Program-made: the position numbers and the translations under genes
Origin: Letharia columbiana
Lineage: Eukaryota; Ascomycota; Lecanoromycetes; Lecanorales; Parmeliaceae
Length of the DNA: 64,000 nucleotides
Direction of reading: 5' to 3'
NCBI RefSeq assembly: GCF_014066305.1
Contig: NW_023501095.1
Span: 238,501 to 302,500, forward strand
Shown here: positions 37,086-48,900 of the stretch, piece by piece
Numbering within the stretch: the first letter of the stretch is position 1
Layout: every line of letters begins with the position of its first letter
Notes under the pieces: generated by a model
Told to the model about the DNA's origin: nothing
Databases searched by the model: none
The model's input: only the letters and a program-made list of their open reading frames with translations

Positions 37086-40000
37086 AATAATATTCTCTTT
37101 AGAGTTTATAAATATACTATTATTCGATTTAATAAAAAGAAGATCTAGCTTCTTTATATACTTCGAGAAATATTAATATTAAACTTAAGAGAATTATTTT
37201 AAATTATAAAGTATCTTATTTAGCTTATAGATCTTAATATTATCTTTATTAAAGTTATTAAATTAACGTATATAAATCTCTTTCTTTATATTATTATATA
37301 GAAAGATAGTTTTAATATTTATTTACTTTAGATTCTAATTTAAAGCGATTATAAGCGCGAAGATCGCCTTATAATTTATAAGCTTTATTATTAACGCGAA
37401 AGTATTATAATAATTATAATCTTTCTATTATTTAAATTCTTAAATAATTTAATATATCTTATAATAGATAATTTCTTTATCGAGGCCTTATTTTAAGATA
37501 TAGACTTATCTATCTCTTAGAATATAAGCTTCAAAAGGCGTCTAGATAAGATATTAAGTATTATTATCTATAAGAGATTTATACTTATTCTTTATAAAAA
37601 GTTTTTAATTTATTCGAGATAGCTAATTAGATATAGTCTACTTATAAATAATAGATTTAAAAATATTTAATTTATTAGTATAATTAGTAAATAGAATAAA
37701 TATTATAAAGATCTTCGAAAGAGAATTAAGAGATAAATTCTATAAATTCGAAATTATAAGATTTAAATAATTATATAATATTCTTTAAATAGCGCTTAAC
37801 TTACGATCTTCGCGAATAGCTTATATAACTTCGATAATAATAGATAATAAATCTAAGTCTAAGAAAATTTCTTATATAGATAGCGTAGATTAAATTATTA
37901 ATATAGATATAGATATAGATATAGCATTTAATCGAGTAATCTATATTAAAGGCGTTTAAGCTAAGAACTCTTATATAATTAATTAAATTTATCGTATTAA
38001 AGACTCTTATATAAATCTTCGCGAAAGCGCTTACTTATTAGCTAACTAGAAGAATTTTAATCTTAATCTTATAAATATTAAAGATTTTAAAGTCGTTAAA
38101 GATTTAGTAATTATTTTAATTATAGATATAATATCTTCTAATACTTTTTTAAATTTAACGTCTTTTAAAATATTAATAATACGCTATTTATTTAATATCT
38201 TTCTAATAATAAATATTAATACTATTAGATATTACCGCTTATTTAAGAGTTTATAAACCTCGATTTCTTCTTTCGAGTCTATAATTAACATCTGCAAATC
38301 TGAAAAGTTTCTTTTCATACGATTTTCGTCGAGTTCGTATTATAAGTATAATTTAGCATAATTTAATTTATTAAGTAGACTTTACTTATATTTAACCCTT
38401 TTCGCCGATTTAGTAACTATCTTAACTCTTTTTACTAGTTCTATTAATTTAGCAACTTTAAAAAAATTTAATAACTTTAAAAATTTTGCGTAATATACTC
38501 TAATATACTCTACTAAGTATTATTCTATATATATATGATATTAATATATATTATTATTAATATATATATTATTATACGCTATATTAGAGTATTACTTACG
38601 CGACTAATTTTATTAAATCGTCTAATTTCATAGTCAAATTTAAGTTAATATTAATACTCGTTATCGTAGAACCTTACCGTCGTAACGTCGATTATTAGAA
38701 CTTTTCTTTTTTTATACGTATTATTATTAAACTAGTAGAACTAACGGAAAAGATTAGAATAGTTATTAAATCGGCGGAATTTTAGCTAATTTTTAAGATA
38801 GTTATTAAATCGGCGGAATTTTAACTAATTTTTGAGATAGTTGCTAAATCGGCGGAATTCTTAATTTCAGCCCTATTCGCAAGATCAGCAATTTGAAATT
38901 TAGTAGAAACTTTTTAGATTTACAGATAAAAGACTATTTTTCCACGAAGTATACGCTATTAGCGCGAATAATTATCTTTTTAATAAGATTATATAGTTGA
39001 AAGATATACTCCCCTTCGTACTTTAATAATATATACTTTTCACTTCGATTTATAAGTTTCTTCTAAATTCATTTTATCGCGTAAGCGATAAAATCGATTA
39101 TACGTAAATAGAAAAGAATAAACTTTTATTAATAGAAGACCTCGAAAGAAGTTACGATGATTCTAATATTAGACGATTATATTGTTAAGTAGTTAGCGAT
39201 AATAACGATTTTAGATTAAAAGAATTTATTAAGATTAAAGCTTAATAGAATAAGATATATCTTATATAGTAGGATTTATCTAAAACGCTCGACTATATTA
39301 TTTATCTAAGGATTATTAGAGATAATAAGTTTTTACTTAATACTCGATAGTATTACGAGCGTATTTTTAATATATCTCTTAGTTCTATAACTAGCGAGCC
39401 TTAACGAAGATATTCTCTATTATATTATATCTTCTTTTTATCTATATAATTCGATATCTTAGTTATCTTATTTAATATATCTATATTAATATTATATCTA
39501 TATCGATTTTAATAAATAAAGCGAGATAATTAAGAAAGACTTTAGATATATACTCGCCCTTATTATTAAGACGAATATAAGAGATTTTATAGCTATATAA
39601 TTTAAGATAAACCTTAAATTATAAAAATATAGCGAAGATTTTACTCTTATAGCGAATATAGTAGACTTTAGAGTAGAAGATAAAATTATTCTTAAATATT
39701 ATAAAGTATTTATAGCTATTAAAACTAGTAGGGGATAAAGACTCTACGAGATCGCTATAAATGAATTCGCTTAATTATATATCGAGCGTAATAAAATTAA
39801 TATAGAGAATAGTTTTCTAGCGCCTTATAATATAGCACTTATAAGTATATTTATTCGCGATATTCTTAGTAAAATTTATATCTATCGCTATAATAGAGAG
39901 TTTATTTAGATTCTATTAATCTAAATAGCTTATACGAGTATATTAGAGTTAATAAATCGAGTTTAAAGAAATATTATATATCGCTAAGATACTATTTAAA

Positions 40001-42812
40001 TTATTCTAGAGGTTAAAAAAGAATAAATCTTAATTACGAGTACTTATAAGCTTTAGATTATCTTTAATTAAAGCGTAGCTAGTCTTATAGAAAACGACTA
40101 CGATATCGAAATTTAAGAGTTTATTAATAGAAAGAAGATTAACGCTTATATCGAGTATATATAAGACGTTAAATAGAGTAATATTTATACGCTTATCTTA
40201 AACGAAGTAATTTAAACTAATAATATCGCGATTAAGGGGTTAAATTTAATTATCTCTAATATCGCGAATAAAGCGAGAGTAGATCTTTTTATAAATAATA
40301 AATATCGAATAATTAGCGAAGAAATAGCGAGAGTAGCTAGAGTTTATTATTATATAAGAATATAGATCGATAAAGTTAATAGCTATTAAGTTATACTTTA
40401 AACTAAAATCGATAACTATTAAGTTAATAACTTTTTTATTATTAATTATATTAAGAATATTAAAATTATTAAAATTAGAATCTATATAATATATAGTTAA
40501 ATCTAATTCTTTTAGAAAGATATAGTTAATATTAAGATACTTATTCTTCTCTAGAGTAGAGATATTAAAGAGTATTTCTTTAATACGCTTACGCTTAATA
40601 TTAAGACTCTTTTCTATATTATTAAAGTTAATTATAATAATATAAATCTTCTTCTTCTTTTTCTTATTCGATATAAACTTTTTAAATTTTAGATAAGAGA
40701 ACTTGATCTAGCATTTAATGGGAGAATATCTAAATTTATATTTAACGATCTTATATAGAAGATAAGTTTCGCGATTAGCTTCTAAATTATCGATTTTATA
40801 ATATTTAATAAACTACTTATTTTTATTCTTATCGCTATTATTATAAATAGCGTATATAATAATATCGTTATCTTTAAATAATAATAAATAAGTCTCTTTA
40901 TTTATCGCGGTATAGATAATCTTATTAAATTTAATAGCCTTATCGTTATATAGCTCGTAAATTTAGATATAAATAATTACGAAGATATTAAAAGAATTCT
41001 TAAGTCTTATAAAAAAGAGCTAAATTAGAAAGGATTTTAATAGAGCGAGCGATTTATATAGGCTAGCGATTTCGATAATAATCTTATAAAAGTTCTTTTT
41101 ATATTAATAAACGTCTCTTTTAAAAGTAAGAGTAATATTAAGTAATTAGCGAATTAGCTTTATATAAAGTTTAAAATCTTTAAACTTATAATATTTAGCG
41201 ATAGCGTTTAATATTATCTAAGAATTCTTATTATTATAATTAATCTTAATAAGTTAATAATTACTATATTTAAGATATTAGAAAATAATTATATAAGTTT
41301 TAAACTTTATAATTTTAATAAAGAGTAAAAGATTATTAAGTATTAATTAGTTTTTAATATCTTATTTTTATCTAATATATCTTATATTAGATTTTAGAAT
41401 AGCGATAAAGATTAAAGAAAAACTATCTTCGTTAGAAAAGAAAAAATTAAGATTAAATATTAATTATAAAGTATTATAATTAATTATTTAAATCTATTAT
41501 CGCTAGAAGATAGTTTAGATAAAAATATATAGAATATTAATAGAGAGAGCGATAACGGCGATAATAATAATAATTTAACTATTATTTTAGATAAGATAAT
41601 AAATTTAAAGAAAGATTTTAAGAATAATTTTAAAGTAGATATAATAGGCTCTTTAGTATAAAGATTAAATAGCTTAATATCGCTTAAAGGGCTAAGAGTA
41701 TCTTCGCTAGCTTCGGATTTAAGATTAATAAGACTATCGTTTAATAAAGTAGCGAGAATAGAATAGATACTCTAATCGTCGTTAGAGTTCTCGAAGATCT
41801 TATTAATACTAGTTAACTATCGCCTTTAAGCTTTAAGTTCTTATATAAAAAATAGAAAGTATTTATACGTAGAGCTACGATAGATATAGACGATATAATT
41901 AAAATAAAAGATACTTAATAATAAAAATAACTTATAAATAAAGACTAATTTCTAATAAGATTATACGGAGTGTAATTATTATAAATATACGAATCTTCTT
42001 CTTAAAGGGAAATTAATATCCTTCTTATACTACTTATTTAGAGACTTAGATCTAGGATATTTATATCGCTAACTGCTATCGTAAGACTTCGAAGATTATT
42101 TTAACTTTATAATTATAATAATAGAATATAAATAATTATAAAGAAAAAATTCGATAATAAAGTCTTAATTCTCTTTTTTAAGAGGCTTCTAAAGATTTAG
42201 AAGTTAATATTAATAAGATATTCTTATTATTTTAATCTTAGTAGACTTATAAGCGTATTAGAAGATAGTAGTATTAGCTCTAAATTACTTTAAACTACGA
42301 TTAGACTATTAATACTAATATTTAATTACTTTTAATTAATAACTATTAATTCGATAGTTAATATATAATTTTAAAGTTAATATTAATATAAAATAACTTT
42401 ACTTTTAATAAAGTTAAATATTTTAACTTAGCGAAAGCTAATAAAATTTAAAGAAATTTTAGCGATATAACTCGATTATATAACGATATAATTATATACT
42501 TAATATATTTAGCGAGTTCGATATTTCGACTAGAGGCGATATATCTCGACCCGCTTAGAGTAAAAATAATAGCGACTCTTAGTCTCTTATATTATTAATA
42601 AATTATACTCGCTTAAATCTATAACTATTTTAAGAGAGAGAAATATCTTTATTAAGAAGATTAAAAGAATATCTTTATAGCTACTACTATCTCTATATAA
42701 TAGACTTTAAATATTATAAGATAAATATTAAAAGTCTAAAAGTAATCGTAGTTATAGAGGCGAATAATAATAATAATATAATAATTATCGAGTAAAGCTC
42801 GAGTTTATAATC

Positions 42813-42961
42813 TATAGAAATATAAGATAAGATATTTAGTTATTAACTATAAAGTTACTATAAAGAAAAGAGCGATTAGATATAAATACGCTAAGATATA
42901 TTACGTAATTATATTACGTAATCGCTAAGACGTTAAGAGTTATATAATTCGAATTTTAATA
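42813..42961 (-). repeat. 5' LTR (by sense) of the Copia element
   Basis: 149 bp, identical in length to 35,022-35,170. The inner neighbour on the minus strand is the presumed primer-binding site; the outer neighbour is the duplication AATAC. Confidence 0.85.
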
Positions 42962-43349
42962 AATACTTCTAAGATCTCTATAAAATATAATATTATTTTA
43001 TACTATAGCTATTTATATTCTATATCTTATTAATATAAATCGAAATATTCTTCGTCTATAATAATATTAAGACTCTTTAAAGAGAATTAATAAAATTCCT
43101 CTATCGATTTTAAAGTAATCGTACGAGCAGCTAATATTAATTCGAGTTTAGCGTATTAAGTTATCGTAAAGCATATTTCTATAAGTTAATAATTATTTAG
43201 ACGCGAAATAGAAAATATTCGCTAAGTTAGCTACTTCGAAGTAGAATAGCATTTACGCTTATATTATAATTATAAAATTTTTATATAAAATTTAAATAAC
43301 TTATAAATATTAAATATTAAATATTTAATAATAATTTATAAAGATCTCG

Positions 43350-43840
43350 AAAATTTCGAAGTATTTTTAAGATTATTTTAAGTTAATTATAGAATTATCG
43401 CGAAAATTTCGAATTATCTTTTAAAGTCTCGAAAATTTCGAGTTAATAATAATAGATTTATCGCGAAAATTTCGAATTATCTTTTAAAGTCTCGAAATTT
43501 TCGAAATTTTTAAATTAATAATAGTATTTTTAAGATTATTTTAAGTTTATTATAGAATTATCGCGAAAATTTCGAATTATTATTTAAAGTCTTAAAATTT
43601 TCGAAGTTTTTAAATTAATAATAATATTTTTAAAAATATTTTTAGTTAATTATAGAATTATCGCGAAAATTTTTAAATTATCTTTTAAAGTCTCGAAATT
43701 TTCGAAATTTTTAAATTAATAAAAGTATTTTTAAAATTATTTTAAGTTAATTATAGAATTATCGCGAAAATTTCGAATTATCTCTTAAAGTCTTAAAATT
43801 TTTAAAGTTTCTAAATTAATAATAGAATTATTACGAAAAT
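43350..43840. repeat. Minisatellite, about 100-bp unit, five copies
   Basis: The anchor ATCGCGAAAATTTCGAATTAT (or a mutated form) recurs at about 43,397, 43,459, 43,561, 43,661 and 43,761, giving three periods of about 100 bp and one short unit of 62 bp. Each unit contains the self-complementary TCGAAATTTTCGA motif. It lies just outside the Copia element. Confidence 0.7.
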
Positions 43841-44359
43841 TTCGAATTAATAATAATAGAATTAGTTTAAATTTTTTAAAATAATTATAAAGTTATAACG
43901 AAGATTTTAAAATATTTATAAATTTCGAAAATTTCGAGTTTTTATAGAAAAATCTCGAATTTTTCAAAATATTTATAAATTTATTATAAAAAAATTATAT
44001 ATAATAAAAATATAATAAATAACTAAGTTATTAAATTTATTTAAAAAAATAACGTTTATAATATTTATAAATTATAGATATTTTTAAAAATATAATATTT
44101 TATATAATAGATTATAATAGTTTATATAATAAAGAAAAAAAGCTTTAAAATATAAAATAAAAATAAAAAAGTAGATTTAATTTTATAGTATCTTTATATA
44201 TATTAAGAAATAAGAAAATAATAAATAAATAAAAATAAAAAATAAATAAAAATAAGTAAGTATATTAATAAAGAAAAGAATTATTATTTTATATATATAC
44301 TAATATATAGAATAACTATTAATATTTACTTCTAGAGAATTTAGATTTTTTATTAACTC

Positions 44360-44497
44360 GAAATTATCGTTTGAAATTATCGTTTAAAATTATTATTCGA
44401 AATTATTATTCGAAATCATCATTCGAAATTATCGTTCGAAATTATCGTTCAAAATTATCGTTTAAAATTATCATTTAAAATTATTAATTAAAATTAT
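44360..44497. repeat. 13-bp tandem repeat, about 10.6 copies
   Basis: Consensus GAAATTATCGTTC; ten full units and one partial follow without gaps, differing mostly by C/T and G/A transitions. It is noncoding. Confidence 0.85.
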
Positions 44498-44932
44498 CGA
44501 AATTATAGCTACGATAATTTCGAATAAAAAAAATCGAAAATTTCGAGTTACTTAAATTTTTATTAAGAGTAATCGTCTTAAACGATTATTAGACGACTTT
44601 AAATTTAAGTTTATTATATTTACTAGTTAAATTTATATATATAGAGAATATATTTAATATAAGTTAATAATTATTCTCTTAGTAATAATAATTATTCTTA
44701 AAACTCGAATTTTTCGCTATAATAAATATTCTCGAAAAATTCGCGGCGCTTCGCGTTTTTATAAATTGTTAGTAATATCTCTACGAGGGTTTATATTTAG
44801 ATTTAAATAGAGGTATCTAGCTTCGAAGCTCGATGACGAGCTCTCTACGGAGGCCCTACGAAGGCCTTACGAAGGGTACTATTATGATATTCTTCTATTT
44901 GTAAAGCGAAAATATCGAATTTCGGTATTTGA

Positions 44933-44963
44933 TGGTAGGGGGTAGGGCTTAGGGTCGGGCTTA
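44933..44963 (+). other. G-rich, telomere-like degenerate tract at the block edge
   Basis: The sequence TAGGGGGTAGGGCTTAGGG followed by TCGGGCTTAGCG resembles degenerate TTAGGG units. It lies where AT-rich sequence ends. It is too short and irregular to call an interstitial telomere. Confidence 0.25.
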
Positions 44964-45010
44964 GCGTGGGTCACCGTTCAGCCGCGCCTGGACGGTTACC
45001 AGACCCCCAT

Positions 45011-45274
45011 CAGGGGGTGCAAAAAGTGACGAGGCCAACTAGGCCGGATTTGGACATAGCTTCTCCAGACCAAACTGGCTACATTTCTGCTATTCTACCA
45101 CTACCAGATCACCACGTAGCTGATTTAATACCCTTGCCACTGTTATTTACAAGCCATGAACAGCGATCCGACATCTCATCGATTCGTTTCTGGATTTCTT
45201 CTAGAGTAGCGGGGTTGCTATGTGGTTACGTCCAAATCCGGCCTAGTTGGCCTCGTCACTTTTTGCACCCCCTG
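45011..45274. mobile_element. hAT-like MITE, 264 bp
   Basis: Terminal inverted repeats of about 45 bp are perfect, beginning CAGGGGGTGCAAAAAGTGAC and ending in CCGGATTTGGAC. A noncoding core of about 170 bp separates them. The CAGGG terminus and GTGCAAA subterminal motif fit hAT-type elements, but the flanking 8 bp do not match, so no target duplication is confirmed. Unlike the adjacent block it shows no RIP and could be recent. Confidence 0.75.
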
Positions 45275-45912
45275 GTGCCCCGTTGAAGGCCACATTCTTG
45301 GAGAGCTCCTTCCTTGTTTCTCACATCCACAGCATTCCTTATGGGCTGTGTGCGTCAGAAGGAGAGAGTGTTTGTCATGAGGAGGATGTCATGGCGCATA
45401 GCAGTAATGTCGGTGCTACACGGTTCGCTGTCGGCGTCCTTGGCGGAGACGCTGCAGCCTAGATTTGTGCGAGGCTGCAGCAGATCAAAGGGTTGATAGG
45501 CTGTCAAGGAGCCGAAAAGAGCCGGCTGGTACGCCTGCAGATGCGCAGCTACGACGCTACAAGGGCTTGGAAGCTGCGGTGGGGAATGTGGGACTCAGCC
45601 TTCCGCAATGGATGGCATTGATTGGTGACTCGGGCCCTGAGAAGCTTTGTTAAGAGGCTGAGAATATGCATCATGGTATTTCTGGCCGTGCTCGTAGTTG
45701 CAATCCTCTGCTATGACTTACCCATGTTGGACAAATCAAGTGGTACAGCCTCACAACGCAGCCTTGTGCCCCGCGGTCAAAGCGCCGTCCATGCAGGCAG
45801 AGGCGCCACATCAGCTCCGTAGCCTTGCTCCCGAACTTCTTCATCTTTCGCTCTCCGTCTTCTCCATTTTATCCCCCGTTGACTTAGCATCACATTAACA
45901 ATATCACAAACG
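45275..45912. other. Intergenic, upstream of the NACHT-ankyrin gene
   Basis: Normal composition. One short frame (45,622-45,822) contains a hydrophobic stretch (MVFLAVLVVAILCY), but with no splice context or family I do not call it a gene. The last 100-150 bp is pyrimidine-rich, as expected for the promoter and 5' UTR of the downstream NLR. Confidence 0.45.
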
Positions 45913-48900
45913 ATGGCAGATCCTCTATCCGTCTCCGCTAGTATCTCTGGCCTGATTACCCTCGCTGATATAGTCTTTCGTCGGACCTACAAGTACGTGA
46001 AAGCTGTCAAAAAAGCACCGAAAGAGATATCAGCCTTGTCTGCGGAGATAGGCGCCCTCTACGGAATCCTCAGCAATCTGCAACTGGTCTCTCGTCAGCT
46101 TGAAGATGAGACATTCGAATCAACTACACGAGTACATCACATCCACTCATGCTATCAAACGCTGGAACATGTGAAGTCTATTTTGGATAGAGATGACACA
46201 TCTTCGCTAGGCGATCAGCGACTAGAGACCCTTAAGAGAAAGTTAAGATGGCCATTTACGTCTTCAGAGGTCAAAGACCTAATCACAGAAATCGAGCGTC
46301 ACAAGACAACATTGGGGCTGGCATTGAACGTTGACTGTATGTCCGGTCTCCTCAAGGCGCTATCCAGACAAGACCAATTTCTCGATACAATTGAGGGAAT
46401 GAGGACCGAGCTCAAGGAGAGACACGAAGCTGAAACGCGCATCGCCATCAACAAAGAGAGACAAGAAATCTTGGAATCATTCGCGAAGGTCGATTCTCGC
46501 AGCAATCACGACATGAGCCGAAAGCTGCGGAGCCCTGGCACAGGTCTTTGGTTGACAGAAGGTCAAGAATTCAGACAATGGTGGGAAACCAAAAACGCCA
46601 GACTTTGGTTTTACGGAATTCCAGGCGCGGGCAAGACCGTTTTGGCCTCCTCTGCGATCGAGGAAGCCTTGCGAATGAGCAGCCCCAGTATCGCAGTTGC
46701 GTTTTTTTACTGCGACTACAAAGATTCAGCCAAGCAAGACTTGTCGAACATACTAGGTTCATTGGCTCAGCAATTCGCTAAGCAGGACGAGGAGAGCTTT
46801 GCGAAGCTTCGACAATTCTACGAGACTCATAACCCAGAGCATCAACAGCATTTTGCTTATGACTCGGACCATTTGTGGGGTCTTGTAAGGAAAATGACAT
46901 TAGTCTTCGATTGTGCTATGATCATTGTCGACGGACTTGACGAATGCGGGACGAATGCGCCCTTAGTGGTTGACGCTCTCACCGCCCTCAATGACGGTGA
47001 GGATACTACCATCAAGACAATATTTCTGAGCAGGGACGAGATAGAAATTCGCGAGCGTCTGGAAAATTACAAAAAAGTTTCGATTGCCGCCAGGAGTAGC
47101 GATCTTAGGCTCTACGTTGGGGCTGAGATTGATCTCAGAACGCGTAAAAAAAGGCTCAGGATCAAGGATCAGTCACTCAAAGAACACATCTTGGAAAGGC
47201 TGGTGGAAGGTGCAGAAGGCATGTATGTTCTACATTTCATTACCCACTTATGTTATAGGATGTCGGGATTTTACTGACAGTGCAATTGAGCAAGGTTTCG
47301 CTGGGTTACTTGTCAGATGGACTACTTGTGTGAGTTACCGAACGATGCCGCCCGCCGCATAGCACTTGGATCTTTGCCACCGGACCTGACTTCCACGTAT
47401 GAGAGGATTCTTAAAGCCGGGTGAACCAAAGTAACCCAGAAACGCAGAAGCTGGTTCGAAGGGCGCTACGTTGGATTACATTTTAACAAAGATTTCATTA
47501 CCACCGAAGCTTTGTGTGAAGCCGTATCTATTGACTTCGGCAATACAAGGCGAAATCCTCAGGCTATACCTGACCTGTTCGAGATCTTACACTGGTGCAG
47601 CAGCCTTGTACGAAAATCGGCGAATGGCAACACGCTGGAGTTAGCTCACTTTACGGTCCAAGAATTCCTCCAGCAAATTGATCCCAGACGGGATATTTCA
47701 TTTGGGGCGTATCGAATCGATCCCGAAAGCGACGAGCTCACACTTGCAAAGGTATGCCTTACATACCTGAACTTTGAAGACTTCGACCAAGGCGGTCCGT
47801 TTGGCGAAGATGTAGTAGAGCGTCGTTTCCATGAATCTCCGTTTCGAAGTTTTGCTATTGACGGATGGGATCACGCTGCTCGCAAGAACTTGGATGACCC
47901 TGAACTTTTTCGATTGGTGCAGAAGCTGTTCAGCCCCTCTAAACCGAATACATTAGTCTCATGGATGCACGATATGACTGCCAAACATCCTGCATGGGGG
48001 TCTCAATATAAGGAAACACAGATTATCATCAGCTCTATGTTTGCTGAAGCAACCGCGCTGCATTACGCCGCCATGTACAACCTCACCAAAGTGTGTAGCT
48101 GGCTTATCAAGAGTGGATGTGACGTCAACCGAAACACTAGTTTTGGTACACCACTTCACTTCGCGATTTTGAGGTTATGAAACTTGGCGCTGGAGATTCC
48201 CCCCCTGAAACAATTGGAACGAGAACCAGGTGGTTTTGTCCGATGACACCGCTGGTGACACTGTTGACCTCCTTCTAGGATGTGGAGCGGATCCAAATTG
48301 CTGTTATGATCTGGACGATGAGAAGCTGTCACCTCTCTTCATGGCCTTGATTACTAGGCGATGGGATCTTGCCGAGAGGCTGCTTGATAGGGGTGGATTA
48401 ATTGACAGTGGCTGCCTAGACATACTTGAAAACCATGCGCGATCTGAAGATATCTGCAAATTGGTAGAACATACAAGCAACGATAACGTGCTGCGAGAGA
48501 ACCACAGTCGTTTGCTTCAATTGGCTTTGAGAGCGAAGACCTGGTCGAACGCGACTCGCCTAATGCATGAGGATAGTGATCAGCCCTGTCAAAACACGCA
48601 CTACGAGCATGTCTTGCGTACTGCTGCTGAATTTGGGCAAGTGGAGATCGTAACACGCTTACTGGACAATCAGAAGCTTGATGTTGATGCAGCAGATGAA
48701 GGTACGGGATTCACAGCCCTTCACCATGCAGCAAGGACCGATCAGCTCGAGGTTGCGCAAATATTGATGGATCGAGGAGCCAATTCGAGCAGACCGGATA
48801 GCCTAGGAAGGACCGCATTACATCATTCCGTCCAGAGAAAAGAGGTTCGTTGTCTTCAGTTTCTCTTGCAGCAGGATGCAGATACTAGTCTTCGGGACTT

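Larger units (their letters stand above)
35022..42961 (-). mobile_element. Full-length Ty1/Copia retrotransposon, RIP-inactivated
   Basis: Both 149-bp LTRs (35,022-35,170; 42,813-42,961) and an exact 5-bp duplication AATAC (35,017-35,021; 42,962-42,966) define a 7,940-bp insertion. Sense is minus: next to the right LTR the minus strand reads GATTATAAACTCGAGC, which after undoing TG-to-TA changes resembles the initiator-tRNA-Met half-molecule site used by many Copia elements. Minus-strand frames match Copia pol in the correct order (RT at about 36,941-37,085, then RNase H at about 36,295-36,443), with many stops from TGG to TAG and CAA to TAA. An unexplained 1.1 kb lies between RNase H and the 3' LTR. 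The element cannot be active. Confidence 0.88.
34516..44935. repeat. Second AT-rich RIP-mutated block
   Basis: It shows the same near-total loss of CpA/TpG with retained CpG as the first block. It is largely filled by one Ty1/Copia element (35,022-42,961). The rest, 34,516-35,016 and 42,967-44,935, contains other mutated repeats and minisatellites. No intact gene is present. Confidence 0.9.

Noticed and set aside
43350..44497. CRISPR-like array
   Set aside because: Units are contiguous tandem repeats without unique spacers, in a eukaryotic RIP block.
48156..48230. Possible extra intron explaining the frame breaks in the ankyrin NLR
   Set aside because: Every GT..AG pair tried (for example GTTATG with AACCAG) leaves the wrong phase.
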